DNA of 64,000 nt. Source: Lachnospiraceae bacterium C1.1 (GTDB lineage Bacteria; Bacillota; Clostridia; Lachnospirales; Lachnospiraceae). Below the pieces are notes generated by a model, which ran no database searches, was not told the DNA's origin, and was given only the letters and a program-made list of their open reading frames with translations. The DNA lies in contig JAUISW010000001.1 of NCBI GenBank assembly GCA_030434875.1, positions 1,685,501-1,749,500 on the forward strand, written 5' to 3'. This document shows, one piece after another, positions 54,709 through 62,795 of the stretch. Made by a program: the position numbers and the translations under genes. Position 1 is the first letter of the stretch; every line of letters begins with the position of its first letter.

Positions 54709-55479
54709 TTATGCTTTCACATCAAATCCAATAGATGTGATTCCATCCAGCATTTTTTCTGATACGACATCAGCTTCCCCTTTACCAAATTTAGAAAGCG
54801 CAGCTTCTACAGAATCCCCCTTGGACATCAACAGTTCCATTCGATCTTTTTCTTCTGCTCTCCGCTCAGCCTGCTTTTCTTCGAATTTTTCCTGTTCCTT
54901 CAGTTTTTCTTTTCTCGCAGCCTCGGCCTTTTCCTGTTTCTTTTTCTCGACCCTTTTTTCTTCCAGCATCTTCTGCATCTTTTCCTTGGTGCCGGGACCT
55001 TCTCCAGATTTACCTCCGACTATCCAATATGTTACTTTACCGTCTTTATCAATTTTCACGCCAGATGCGTATACTTTACAGCCAGGTTCAGATTCTATTT
55101 TCTCTTTGACTTCTTTTCCGTGATTCGGAATGTCTGCAATAATTTTCTCGTATTTAGCTGCTACAACAGGATCATTTGCCATCTTTGCAATAACACTGGA
55201 TGAAATCGCAACATTATTTCCACCACTACTTCCGAGCATATAGGAAAGTTCCTGCTTCTCACTCTTGAAATCCACAACTGTGATGTTTACATCAGAATAC
55301 TTCTTGCGCAGATTGTTCAAATAATCCTGAGTGGTCTGAGCTGTAGATTCTGATTGCCCTGCTTCACTTGCCTTAGTTATTTCGCCAGCAGACTTTGTAT
55401 CCTTTGTCTGTTTTGCTTCTTTTGAATTCGTATAGGTACTTGTATAATTACCATATACACTGTTAATTTCCATCGCCAT
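54709..55479 (-). CDS. DUF6033-like protein
   Basis: The start is MAMEINSVYGNYTSTY, placed by an AAGGAGGACGAGAAT site; seven more codons are open upstream. The middle part (NITVVDFKSEKQELSYMLG, then VVAAKYEKIIADIPNHGKEV and VTYWIVGGKSG) matches the DUF6033 family, ending in a highly charged coiled coil. Function unknown. It is second in a three-gene unit that begins at 56104. Its N-terminus is like that of flagellin-associated or type-III-exported Lachnospiraceae proteins (Ser/Thr/Tyr-rich), which is only suggestive. Confidence 0.7.
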   Translation of the reverse strand: MAMEINSVYGNYTSTYTNSKEAKQTKDTKSAGEITKASEAGQSESTAQTTQDYLNNLRKKYSDVNITVVDFKSEKQELSYMLGSSGGNNVAISSSVIAKMANDPVVAAKYEKIIADIPNHGKEVKEKIESEPGCKVYASGVKIDKDGKVTYWIVGGKSGEGPGTKEKMQKMLEEKRVEKKKQEKAEAARKEKLKEQEKFEEKQAERRAEEKDRMELLMSKGDSVEAALSKFGKGEADVVSEKMLDGITSIGFDVKA

Positions 55480-55528
55480 ATTCTCGTCCTCCTTTGACAT
55501 ATAGATTTGAAATCCATTTCACATTATA

Positions 55529-56104
55529 TTATATGCGGTAGTCAATCCTTTTATATTTCTCCGGCAGATCACCGGTTGAAACCTTACTTGCAGCTTCCAT
55601 CTCAGCTTGTGCTTTATCAGTGTTTTCTACTTCTTCTAACTCTTCTGACATTTCATCGAATTCTTCTGCCGATTCCTCCACCATTTCTTCAGCAATTTCT
55701 TCCAGTTCATCCATTGCCTCCGCAGGCATTCCTGCATCCTTATCAACACCGGTTGCCTCTTCGATCATATCTTCAAGTCGTTCTTCCGGAGTTTTCGGAG
55801 CATACTTTTCAGCCTCTTCAGCAATCTTTTCTGCACGCTCCCTTGCCTCATCAAGTATATGGAACATCTGTGAGTTATTGTACTCTGCCTTTGCTGCCGT
55901 AATCTGATCATCGTAACCATGCAACAGATCAAGTTTTCTCGATATATCCTCAATCGAATCCGCTTTCATATTTTTAAGGTTTTCCTTTTGCTGCTCAAAA
56001 AAGGCAATCCGGTTATCTCGTTTTGCTTGTCTATCCAAGCGATTCTGGATGCTCTTTAGCCCATTGTTACTGAACAGATTTAAACTCTGTATTTTTATAT
56101 TCAT
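55529..56104 (-). CDS. Coiled-coil acidic protein (first gene of LytTR-linked unit)
   Basis: AGGAGGGGTTGT precedes the ATG. The N-terminal 60 residues are basic (NNGLKSIQNRLDRQAKRDN), the rest forms long acidic helices rich in Glu, Met and Ala (EEIAEEMVEESAEEFDEM). There is no signal peptide and no cysteine. It heads the three-gene unit 56104-54111. About 90-120 bp upstream lie two GTGAACGG-type direct repeats with a 21-bp period, matching LytTR regulator sites, so the response regulator at 57674-58387 probably controls it. Confidence 0.65.
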   Translation of the reverse strand: MNIKIQSLNLFSNNGLKSIQNRLDRQAKRDNRIAFFEQQKENLKNMKADSIEDISRKLDLLHGYDDQITAAKAEYNNSQMFHILDEARERAEKIAEEAEKYAPKTPEERLEDMIEEATGVDKDAGMPAEAMDELEEIAEEMVEESAEEFDEMSEELEEVENTDKAQAEMEAASKVSTGDLPEKYKRIDYRI

Positions 56105-56191
56105 ACAACCCCTCCTGCACTCCAGGCGCTATATTTATAATCATCTAATTTCTCTTTCGGAAAAAGCAAATCACATATAAACCCTTATGAA

Positions 56192-56221
56192 GTGAACGGC
56201 AATTTTGTCGATGTGAACGGT
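56192..56221 (-). promoter_or_regulatory. LytTR-type direct repeat upstream of the coiled-coil trio
   Basis: On the minus strand ACCGTTCAC and GCCGTTCAC start 21 bp apart (9-bp sites, 12-bp spacer), the geometry bound by LytTR response regulators such as AgrA. The sequence CCGTTCACTTCAT is repeated in front of the two-component operon at 58534-58563. Confidence 0.7.
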
Positions 56222-56225
56222 AAAA

Positions 56226-56270
56226 AATGCCTGTGGTAATCTATTTTCATTAGACCACCACAGGCATTTT
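56226..56270 (-). terminator. Terminator of the two-component operon
   Basis: ATGCCTGTGGT / ACCACAGGCAT pair around a 19-base loop. On the minus strand the stem is followed by six U residues, 30 bp after the histidine-kinase stop. It insulates the LytTR boxes of the next unit. Confidence 0.8.
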
Positions 56271-56300
56271 CTTCAACTATATTTCTATATTTTTAGATTC

Positions 56301-57677
56301 TTATTCCGGTATCATAAGCATTGCAGTAAAAATAATCTTCCCATCCTCCTGTTCTAGCTGTATGGTTCCATAATACTTTTCTGCAATTCTCTTTATATTC
56401 AATAATCCATAGCCATGATTTTCCTTATCCGACTTTGTTGTTTGAGGAAGGCCCGTCGCATGATTTATTGTCAGTTCTTCTGCATAGCTATTCTTTACCT
56501 GAATTAGATACGCATTGTTATTTTTCCACGACATAATTTCGATTTTGGGATTATCGCATTTTTCTGCATCCCTGATTGCATTAGACAAAGCATTATTTAG
56601 AATAATTCCTATGTCTATAGATTCTACCTTTCCACTGACCGGATAACAAAAATTCTGCGTAAACTCTATTCCACTTCTTTCGGCCTCACTTTTCTTTTCA
56701 GATATTACGATATCTGTAACCAGATTTCCTGTCTTTACATTGATCTCCGGCATTGGAAAACCTTTTTTCCATTCTTTAAGATAAGCTACAGCCTCATCAT
56801 GTTCTTTTTTATCAATCAGATTTCCCAAAACCATGAGGTGATCATTCATGTCATGCCTGATACTGCGAAACTCAGAATACATATTTTCCATTGTGCTGAT
56901 ATGCTCTGATAGCTCCTCTACCTGCTTTGAAATAAGTAAATTTTGCATTGCTTCTTCTTGAGATTTCTTAATCTGCTGATAAGAGTATATTACAGTAATT
57001 ACCGCAATAAATGCGATTATCCCAAACAGAGTCCTTATACCATCATAGATTGGATAGTCATTCCAAACATAAACACCGGATTTATCCACATACACTTCCG
57101 AAAGAAAGGACGAAATCCAATATCCTGACATGATAGCTATAAACGGTGCAACAAGAATAATCAATTCCCGCCACTCCATCTGCTCACCTTTTCTCACATA
57201 TACTTTTTCAGATATTATTATTTCCAAGAACAGCAACACTTTTTCTATGATAGTCATTAAAGCCAAAGCAACAATAAACCAGATAAATTGATTCTTTGCG
57301 TCATCCATACCTTCCCTTGCATAAGTTATGCTGCTTATCAGTTTCCAAGGTAAAGATGTGATTCCTTGTGCTATCCAAGTAAAAAGATAAATTGTCATTG
57401 CAAGAAAAATCTTCTGCGCAATATTTCTTTTTTCCAAAATCACCGTCGTCACACATACAGTTGTAATCCCAATAATATACGCAACTACACCTGACATAGT
57501 AAACGGTACGAAATAAAGAACAGTCATCACTAAAAAGAAAACAATACCTGTTATGTATGCCTTTTTTCTTTTAAGTACATAGGGAATATAAAATTTGACA
57601 ACTAAGAAGGCGCTAATCACTAATCCTAATATGGCAGATATCATACTGGCTACTTCCCACATTCTCTCCATACTCAT
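56301..57677 (-). CDS. AgrC-like sensor histidine kinase (GHKL type)
   Basis: About six hydrophobic segments occupy residues 1-220, followed by a linker and the kinase: FRSIRHDMNDHLMVLGNL (phospho-acceptor His of the AgrC/HPK10 class), IGIILNNALSNAIRDAE (N box) and NHGYGLLNIKRI (G box). AGGAGGTTGAATTC starts it, and the first codons overlap the response-regulator stop (ATGA). In this class the membrane part senses a peptide or envelope signal. No peptide precursor or AgrB-like processing gene is visible nearby, so the ligand is unknown. Confidence 0.93.
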   Translation of the reverse strand: MSMERMWEVASMISAILGLVISAFLVVKFYIPYVLKRKKAYITGIVFFLVMTVLYFVPFTMSGVVAYIIGITTVCVTTVILEKRNIAQKIFLAMTIYLFTWIAQGITSLPWKLISSITYAREGMDDAKNQFIWFIVALALMTIIEKVLLFLEIIISEKVYVRKGEQMEWRELIILVAPFIAIMSGYWISSFLSEVYVDKSGVYVWNDYPIYDGIRTLFGIIAFIAVITVIYSYQQIKKSQEEAMQNLLISKQVEELSEHISTMENMYSEFRSIRHDMNDHLMVLGNLIDKKEHDEAVAYLKEWKKGFPMPEINVKTGNLVTDIVISEKKSEAERSGIEFTQNFCYPVSGKVESIDIGIILNNALSNAIRDAEKCDNPKIEIMSWKNNNAYLIQVKNSYAEELTINHATGLPQTTKSDKENHGYGLLNIKRIAEKYYGTIQLEQEDGKIIFTAMLMIPE

Positions 57678-58387
57678 GAATTCAACCTCCTACAACTATA
57701 GGCCATGTAAGCCTTTATAAAGCCATCATATTCCCTTCTGGCTATTGGAATGCTGTCACCGCTTTGTACTGTTATAGATGTTCTGTCATACCGTTCCACA
57801 TATTTCAGATTGACCAGATAGGCTCTGTGAACTCGATAGAAATTTGTATCCAACATCTTTTCCAATGCTGACAATTGACCATAATATTCTATATTTTCAT
57901 CATCCATGTGTAGAATTGTTTTGCGGTCATACACCTCTGCGTATAAAAGCTTAGACAAGTTCACCTTAATATGTGAACTCCCGGATTGCACTTCGATAAA
58001 CTTATCTCGTCTGGCAGATTCTTTCTCAAATCGCATCAGTTCTTCTCTTGCTTTTTCAAGTACTTCCTCTAATTTCTCATCCTCTACCGGTTTTACAAGA
58101 TAATGAAATGCCTGCAGATCAAACGCATGAAATACCTGATTTTCTTCTCCCGTGACAAAAATCAAAATTTTTCTCCAGTTTCTATCACGTAACAACTGCG
58201 CTACTTTCATTCCATCCATGTCCGGCATTTTAATGTCCAAAAGTATAATATCCGGATATACACTCTCGCTAAGAAGCTCTTTTCCCGAAGTATAAGTCAT
58301 TACCTCTGCATCAGGGCAAAATTTCTCCACCTTCTCGCCAAGGATAGCACATATTCTTTTTTCATCATCACATATAGCTATTCTCAC
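57674..58387 (-). CDS. LytTR-family response regulator
   Basis: The start is a GTG giving MRIAICDDEKRICAI, five bases after GGAGGG. The receiver domain has DD near the N-terminus, DIILLDIKMPDMDG (phospho-Asp), a conserved Thr (FVTGEE) and KPVED. Residues about 140-237 form a LytTR DNA-binding domain (SHIKVNLSKLLYAEVYDRKT, FYRVHRAYLVNLKYVERYD). It acts with the adjacent AgrC-like kinase. Matching 21-bp-spaced direct repeats lie upstream of its own gene and of the coiled-coil trio, indicating autoregulation and one clear target unit. Confidence 0.94.
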   Translation of the reverse strand: MRIAICDDEKRICAILGEKVEKFCPDAEVMTYTSGKELLSESVYPDIILLDIKMPDMDGMKVAQLLRDRNWRKILIFVTGEENQVFHAFDLQAFHYLVKPVEDEKLEEVLEKAREELMRFEKESARRDKFIEVQSGSSHIKVNLSKLLYAEVYDRKTILHMDDENIEYYGQLSALEKMLDTNFYRVHRAYLVNLKYVERYDRTSITVQSGDSIPIARREYDGFIKAYMAYSCRRLNS

Positions 58388-58416
58388 AAAATCCCTCCAA
58401 TGCAAGGTATATAATA

Positions 58417-58495
58417 GCAAACGTCATTGACGTTTGCGAATTGCACCGGGTGCATCACTTTATAGTAAATGCAATTATTTATTGCGTTTACTATA
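58417..58495 (-). ncRNA. Three consecutive hairpins in the two-component leader
   Basis: A perfect 21-base palindrome GCAAACGTCA-T-TGACGTTTGC (58417-58437), TGCACC-G-GGTGCA (58442-58454) and TATAGTAAATGC...GCGTTTACTATA (58461-58495, one mismatch) lie between the LytTR boxes and the regulator start. They could be RNA structures controlling translation or extra operator sites; the sequence does not distinguish. Confidence 0.45.
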
Positions 58496-58533
58496 ATTAT
58501 CGGCAATTCACCTACAATTTGTCTCATAATGAA

Positions 58534-58563
58534 GTGAACGGTCATTTTTTTGCAGCAAACGGT
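58534..58563 (-). promoter_or_regulatory. LytTR-type direct repeat upstream of the two-component operon
   Basis: On the minus strand ACCGTTTGC and ACCGTTCAC start 21 bp apart. The second site and its downstream flank (CCGTTCACTTCAT) match the pair at 56192-56221 almost exactly, so one regulator probably binds both. Confidence 0.7.
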
Positions 58564-58568
58564 AGCAA

Positions 58569-58611
58569 AAGACCGTGCTATCTATTCATTCTAAGTAGCT
58601 AACCACGGTCT
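58569..58611 (-). terminator. Hairpin terminator upstream of the LytTR boxes
   Basis: AGACCGTG pairs with CACGGTCT, followed on the minus strand by TTTTGC. It lies just after the stop of the chimeric pseudogene at 58616 and would stop read-through into the regulator operon. Confidence 0.6.
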
Positions 58612-58615
58612 CTAT

Positions 58616-58987
58616 TTAAATCATATTAAAATGCTTCAAAGCTTCTTCAATCGCTTTTACCTTTTCTTCCGGGCATCCCGGCTGTCTGCTGTTTTCAGAT
58701 TTTGGCTTATTATAATTCTCTCTTTCTATAATTCCATGCTTCTGCTTAACCTTCGCAATATTTAAGTTACTCACATGAAATCCGTACTTATCCTGAACCC
58801 ATTTCGTGATTTCATCATAGGTTGCTCCATCCAGTTTTGTTTCTGAAACTTGCTTTCGATAATCGCATTTATGCCCTCTGGTCATATTGCGGTGCTTGCA
58901 GCCATAGTAAAAGTAATCACTGTACTTCGTGCCATCTTTTCTATACTTAATACTTTTATTCCCATACATGCCTGCACCACCGCTCAT
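58616..58987 (-). pseudogene. Chimera of recombinase zinc ribbon and RlmD-type C-terminal extension
   Basis: The first half (GAGMYGNKSIKYRKDGTKYS, then YFYYGCKHRNMTRGHKCDYR) is the zinc-ribbon segment of a large serine recombinase without its catalytic domain. From TYDEITKWVQDKYGFHVSNL on, the text is the helical C-terminal extension that some Firmicutes 23S rRNA uracil methyltransferases carry (IAKVKQKHGIIERENYN, PEEKVKAIEEALKHF). The two join in frame and give a 123-residue ORF, but each domain is only a fragment. It records a deletion that removed the gene bodies and is unlikely to be functional. Confidence 0.65.
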
Positions 58988-59126
58988 TTATATATCCTAC
59001 TGAATTTATTTTATTGAATATTTACGAAATAAACAATGAGGGGGCATTTTCCACTAGTTTCTGCATCTCTTCCTGAGTATTCTTAGTTGGATCAAAGCTC
59101 TTCATTGTGCCTGATGCAGCATCATA

Positions 59127-60557
59127 CTATAGCGCAGTAATCTGAGGGCTCATATTTCTGGCCGCTTCTGCACGTTCCTTTGCAGCCTGCGATGAGGCCT
59201 TTGCAGCAGCAACCAACTTATCAAGCCAGTCTCTTACCTGTTCCCCAGTGTCTGCCGGTGATGTTATGATTTCTGAGAGTTCATCAAATGGCGTTTCAAA
59301 TATGATCTCATCAGATACTACCAGATCTATTCCTGCCTTTTCAAACTGCTTCCTAAGTGCATTTACATATTTGTCAGTCGAAAAATCCTGTGTCAGATCA
59401 ATGATAAATTTCCCACTCTGACATGTCATATTGAGCACAAGACCGTTTGAACAGTTTGAATACAGGTGTACCTCATCCACAAGTTCACCCGGCATATCAA
59501 ACTGACCTATGTAACTTATAAGATAAGTGTCCAGCGCAAGATTTTCCATGAACCCAAGGAGTTTCTGTCTTCCTGCAAATGAATGAAAATGTCCTATGAC
59601 ACTCAGAAGCATATTGATATTATTAAATTCCTTTGCACAGTAATCATGCTCTTTCTGGGCATTGAGAAGCCTTTTATATTTCGCAGCTATTTCACTGTCT
59701 GAAAGGTTCTCCTCTTCTCTTCCGTAAGGCAGAGTCATACTCTTAACACAGTTTTTGAAGGTGTCATCACAACCTAATATATGTCTTGCGTCCATAGGAA
59801 AATTACTTACTATAGTCTTATCACAGTCTAAAGAAATCTCTTTTATCCCTCTGCTCATCAGTATGCTCAGATATGTGATCGGAGATGCGCCGATGCTCTT
59901 GCAGGCATCCATAAACTGCTTCTGTGAAAAACTGATCTCATAACGCCTATGATCATCTTTATTCTTTGTTTCAGGAAGCTTATATCCCTTGTCGGACAGG
60001 CTTTCAATCTTCATGCTTTTTCCATTTAGCTTGTACTTCTTTTCACACGGATCAGTAAGTTCGGCTACCGATAGTTCAGATGCCAACAAGTGGTGTTCTT
60101 CTCTTATCTGCTCATATTCACTCATGTCAGCATTTTTATAATCACTGTAGAATCTGAGCAATGTCTCGAGAAATGTCTTTGCACCTCTTCCATCTGTAAG
60201 TCCGTGATGAAAAGAGAGTTTAAGGCTCTTTTCCCAATATGTAACTCCCATGAGATGATAGTTGTTACTATGTCCGCCCAGTGGGATAAATCCATCTTTG
60301 TGATGTGCCTCAAGCTTCATTTCATTCCTTACCGCATAGAAATCTCCATCTTTTTCTATGAATCTGACGCCAAAGTAAGGGTATCTGATGACAGTGTCTG
60401 CTATCGCCAGTTTCAGAAGTTCACCATTTATTCCTTTCCTCATCCTGACATCATAAACCTCACTTGGAAGGCCCTTGGATCTGTATAAATAAGACATTCC
60501 AGACAAAGCCTTGTCACCATTCTTAAGTATTGTTTCTACATTCTTATTTTCCGTCAT
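59127..60557 (-). CDS. Condensation/alcohol-acetyltransferase-like acyltransferase
   Basis: The 476-residue protein has LSFHHGLTDGRGAKTFLETL, the HHxxxDG catalytic motif of CoA-dependent acyltransferases and NRPS condensation domains (His118, Asp122), and a second domain with the SNFPMDARHI (DFGW-like) region. It starts after GGAGAAGAATA, overlapping the stop of the small membrane protein gene (TAATG). The frame ends in TAG at 59127 but continues open for 34 sensible codons to TAA at 59022, so the C-terminus was probably longer before a nonsense mutation. It likely acylates an alcohol, lipid or peptide; the substrate is unknown. Confidence 0.75.
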   Translation of the reverse strand: MTENKNVETILKNGDKALSGMSYLYRSKGLPSEVYDVRMRKGINGELLKLAIADTVIRYPYFGVRFIEKDGDFYAVRNEMKLEAHHKDGFIPLGGHSNNYHLMGVTYWEKSLKLSFHHGLTDGRGAKTFLETLLRFYSDYKNADMSEYEQIREEHHLLASELSVAELTDPCEKKYKLNGKSMKIESLSDKGYKLPETKNKDDHRRYEISFSQKQFMDACKSIGASPITYLSILMSRGIKEISLDCDKTIVSNFPMDARHILGCDDTFKNCVKSMTLPYGREEENLSDSEIAAKYKRLLNAQKEHDYCAKEFNNINMLLSVIGHFHSFAGRQKLLGFMENLALDTYLISYIGQFDMPGELVDEVHLYSNCSNGLVLNMTCQSGKFIIDLTQDFSTDKYVNALRKQFEKAGIDLVVSDEIIFETPFDELSEIITSPADTGEQVRDWLDKLVAAAKASSQAAKERAEAARNMSPQITAL

Positions 60558-60913
60558 TATTCTTCTCCTGTTATCTCTTTAGCAAGTTCCAGAATTTCAA
60601 AGGCATATTTTTCCTTGCCCTTTTTCAGAAGCTTCTTGTATAAAGGATAGTTAGTGATGCAGATTGCAGCACCTGCCAGTCCCAACAGTACTCCGACAAT
60701 CATGAAAACTGCTCCTGTTCCAAAGACGCCCAGCCCAAAGCACATTCCTGTGCCAAAAATCAGAGTTCCTATGATTCCCAGTGTCATTGCCGAAATGAAA
60801 GCTGGGAGCTTTGCTCTCTCATCAAGCTTTTTAAGCTGCCTGACCTTGTTTGTCTCTCTGGGCATATATTCCTTTGCTACACTCTCCGCATAAATCTTAT
60901 CTAAATCGTTCAT
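60557..60913 (-). CDS. Small two-helix membrane protein
   Basis: The start is MNDLDKIYAESVAKEYMPRE, chosen for its AGGAGAACAATGAG site. The 118-residue protein has two hydrophobic helices (FISAMTLGIIGTLIFGTGMCF and AVFMIVGVLLGLAGAAICI) and short polar ends. It overlaps the acyltransferase gene by the TAATG arrangement, so the two are co-expressed. Similar small proteins of unknown function lie next to acyltransferases of this type in Lachnospiraceae. Confidence 0.75.
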   Translation of the reverse strand: MNDLDKIYAESVAKEYMPRETNKVRQLKKLDERAKLPAFISAMTLGIIGTLIFGTGMCFGLGVFGTGAVFMIVGVLLGLAGAAICITNYPLYKKLLKKGKEKYAFEILELAKEITGEE

Positions 60914-60982
60914 CTCATTGTTCTCCTGTCTTTTCTTTCTATAAATAATTATAGATTTTTGCAGCAAAGCTCCAAAAATCCC

Positions 60983-61026
60983 GCAAACAAGCCATTTAAA
61001 TGCAGCTTCGCTGCGGGCTTGTTTGC
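60983..61026. terminator. Nested hairpin
   Basis: GCAAACAAGCC pairs with GGCTTGTTTGC around a smaller GCAGC-TTC-GCTGC hairpin. A second hairpin (CCGCA-N5-TGCGG) lies at about 61045-61062. They separate the epimerase remnant from the membrane-protein gene and may end transcription, though no long U-run is present. Confidence 0.5.
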
Positions 61027-61042
61027 CACATGTTTTACTTCA

Positions 61043-61396
61043 TCACACGGAACCCGCAGTAAATGCGGATTCCTGCAATTTAATCATAAGAATACATGCT
61101 ATTTTTCCTGTTTCTTTGAGCCATCTGATCTCGTCACGTATGGTCTCTCTGTATGATCTTGTAGTATAACCAAGTTCCTTACTTGCTTTACTTGAATCAA
61201 ATCTCTCCAGGTCATCTTTATTACAAAGATCTCCGTATACGATTTCTACTTCTTCCGGAAGATATGCGGCTGACTTATCACCTTCAAGGACAAATGCCCT
61301 TACTTTTTCGTTTCTATCAACAAGCTTTCTGCAGACTGTGCTTCCAAGAAATCCTGCTGCTCCTGTTACCAGATACATTTTATTTGTTTGGCTCAT
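61043..61396 (-). pseudogene. NAD-dependent epimerase/dehydratase with large internal deletion
   Basis: The first 70 residues are a Rossmann start (YLVTGAAGFLGSTVCRKLVD, ending IVYGDLCNKDDLERF) with a good ribosome site. At that point the sequence jumps in frame to DSSKASKELGYTTRSYRETI, the C-terminal end of the same family. Roughly 200 residues, including the catalytic YxxxK, are gone, leaving 117. It is therefore a deletion derivative and should be inactive. Confidence 0.82.
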
Positions 61397-61584
61397 TTAT
61401 CTTTTCCTCTCTTATTTTCAATTTGTTTTCTTGCTCTCTGTTTTGAGCTTGAAGTCATTATAGAAAAATGAGCCTGCAAAAAGAACAACACTTTTTGCAA
61501 AATGTGTTGATTTAAGGAGCACAGGTCCCGACACGTTTTGTAAAAAGTGTTGATTTGTAAGTCCTATATACTGCTTTTACTGCT

Positions 61585-62163
61585 CTATGGCTTGATGATA
61601 CACTTCTGTATAACGCTTATGATCTCGTCTTTGGACTCGGCGCATCCCCCTCGTACCCACTCAGTGACAACTCCGATAATACCCTTAAGATAAAAGACCA
61701 TTATAAGCGGCTGCTCATTTTCCGGAACTCCGAACCTTGTAAGTATGGGCCCAAATATGTTCTTAAACCATGTCTCATAGGTTTTTTCGGCGCCCATCAT
61801 CTCATTCTTTTCATACATCAGGTAAAAGAGTTTCCTGTTCTCTTCTACAAAATTCAGATATGGCATCAGATATTCCGGGGTAACAAGAAACAGTTTCTCA
61901 TCGTCTTTATCATCTATATCAATGCTTTCAGCACCCTCGGCACCGAAGCGGCCAAAGAAATCTTTATATACGGCTTCCACAGTTTCCTGCAGAAGATCAT
62001 TTACATTATCATAGTGAAGATAGAATGTTGATCTGTTTACTCCTGCAGTCTCACATATTTCCTTAATGGTAATATACTCAAAGCCCTTACTATCAAGGAG
62101 TGTTATCAACGCATTATGCATCTTCTCTGCTGATTTAAAATATTTGCTCTCATTCTTATTCAT
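61585..62163 (-). CDS. TetR-family regulator
   Basis: An N-terminal TetR helix-turn-helix (FEYITIKEICETAGVNRSTF, then YLHYDNVNDLLQET) is followed by a ligand-binding helical domain. Length 192 residues, normal. The ribosome site is weak (AGAAAAAT). It converges on nothing and lies upstream of the epimerase remnant and acyltransferase unit on the same strand, so it may have regulated that formerly larger operon. The ligand is unknown. Confidence 0.9.
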   Translation of the reverse strand: MNKNESKYFKSAEKMHNALITLLDSKGFEYITIKEICETAGVNRSTFYLHYDNVNDLLQETVEAVYKDFFGRFGAEGAESIDIDDKDDEKLFLVTPEYLMPYLNFVEENRKLFYLMYEKNEMMGAEKTYETWFKNIFGPILTRFGVPENEQPLIMVFYLKGIIGVVTEWVRGGCAESKDEIISVIQKCIIKP

Positions 62164-62267
62164 ATTTTTCTATAACAATCTCCACATCTCTGTTGCCGAG
62201 AAGTTTTGTCAGCTTCTCTTTCATAATCTGTTTCCTGCGCATTTACAAATCTCGAAAGATCAGACAT
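62160..62267 (-). pseudogene. DUF1810-like N-terminal stub
   Basis: ATG opens MSDLSRFVNAQETDYE, the exact style of the DUF1810 family N-terminus, but the family pattern is lost after 16 residues and the ORF ends after 35. The other frame in the same bases (KEKLTKLLGNRDVEIVIEKY) looks like the tail of a different gene. A junction of two gene fragments in front of the TetR gene is likely. Confidence 0.55.
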
Positions 62268-62302
62268 ACGTTCATGATATAGATTAAAAACTCCTCTTTC
62301 AT

Positions 62303-62711
62303 TTAAGTATCAGTATTTTTCTTAATTCTGGCAAAATCTATTGATCCATTTTCAAGTTTCTTTATATAGGAACCAATTTCTCTATCCATATTTGAAGAGC
62401 ATTTCTTCATAAATTTAATATGTTCCGTTACTGTTCACACGCTTTCAGCGTGCTCCAGTAACGGGTTTTGCCATTTAAGATTGCCTAAGGCAATGGGCAA
62501 AACCCAGTGTTCAGTCAAAGTTATTGTGACATAACTGCGCACACATATTTCACTTAGTGCTTCAGCACTTAGTGAAATAGCGTACAGAGTAGCGGAGTGC
62601 GCAGTTTGCCTGTGAACAGTAACTATGTTCCAACACTCTAAATGAGTTCTTCGCATTGTCAATAGCATCTGCTAATTCGTATAGTGAATTGTACACCCTT
62701 GTCAAGGACAT
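62303..62711 (-). pseudogene. Small ORF interrupted by a MITE
   Basis: Removing the 197-bp element and one copy of its 8-bp target duplication restores an uninterrupted 67-codon ORF: MSLTRVYNSLYELADAIDNA, then KNSFRVLEH joined to IKFMKKCSSN and ending ...ARIKKNTDT. The frame is also open for about 17 codons upstream of this ATG, so the gene may have been longer. No family is recognised. The insertion splits it between His29 and Ile30. Confidence 0.7.
62427..62623. mobile_element. 197-bp MITE with 13-bp terminal repeats and 8-bp target duplication
   Basis: Perfect 13-bp inverted ends GTTACTGTTCACA / TGTGAACAGTAAC are flanked by direct repeats TATGTTCC (62419-62426 and 62624-62631). Inside, almost every base pairs: CACGCT/AGCGTG, GGGTTTTGCC/GGCAAAACCC around ATTGCC/GGCAAT, and AACTGCGCAC/GTGCGCAGTT around a 14-bp stem with one mismatch. 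The left end can alternatively pair with CAGTAACGG at 62456-62464. It encodes no protein, so a transposase must act from elsewhere. Confidence 0.88.
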
Positions 62712-62795
62712 TTTTAAATGCTTGTGCTGTTCTGCAAACCTACGACACTTTTTGCAATCCCTAAAAAGGCTCTATCACCTATTGGGATTTCGCAT

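Noticed and set aside
53033..58987. Intact prophage or conjugative element
   Set aside because: Only fragments of KilA-N, helicase, nucleotidyltransferase and recombinase zinc ribbon are present, with no integrase, portal, terminase or relaxase.
50383..59129. TAG recoding (amber read as an amino acid)
   Set aside because: Two genes are interrupted by TAG, but other intact genes end with TAG (33994, 27669), and no suppressor tRNA or pyrrolysine genes are visible. Nonsense mutations explain both.
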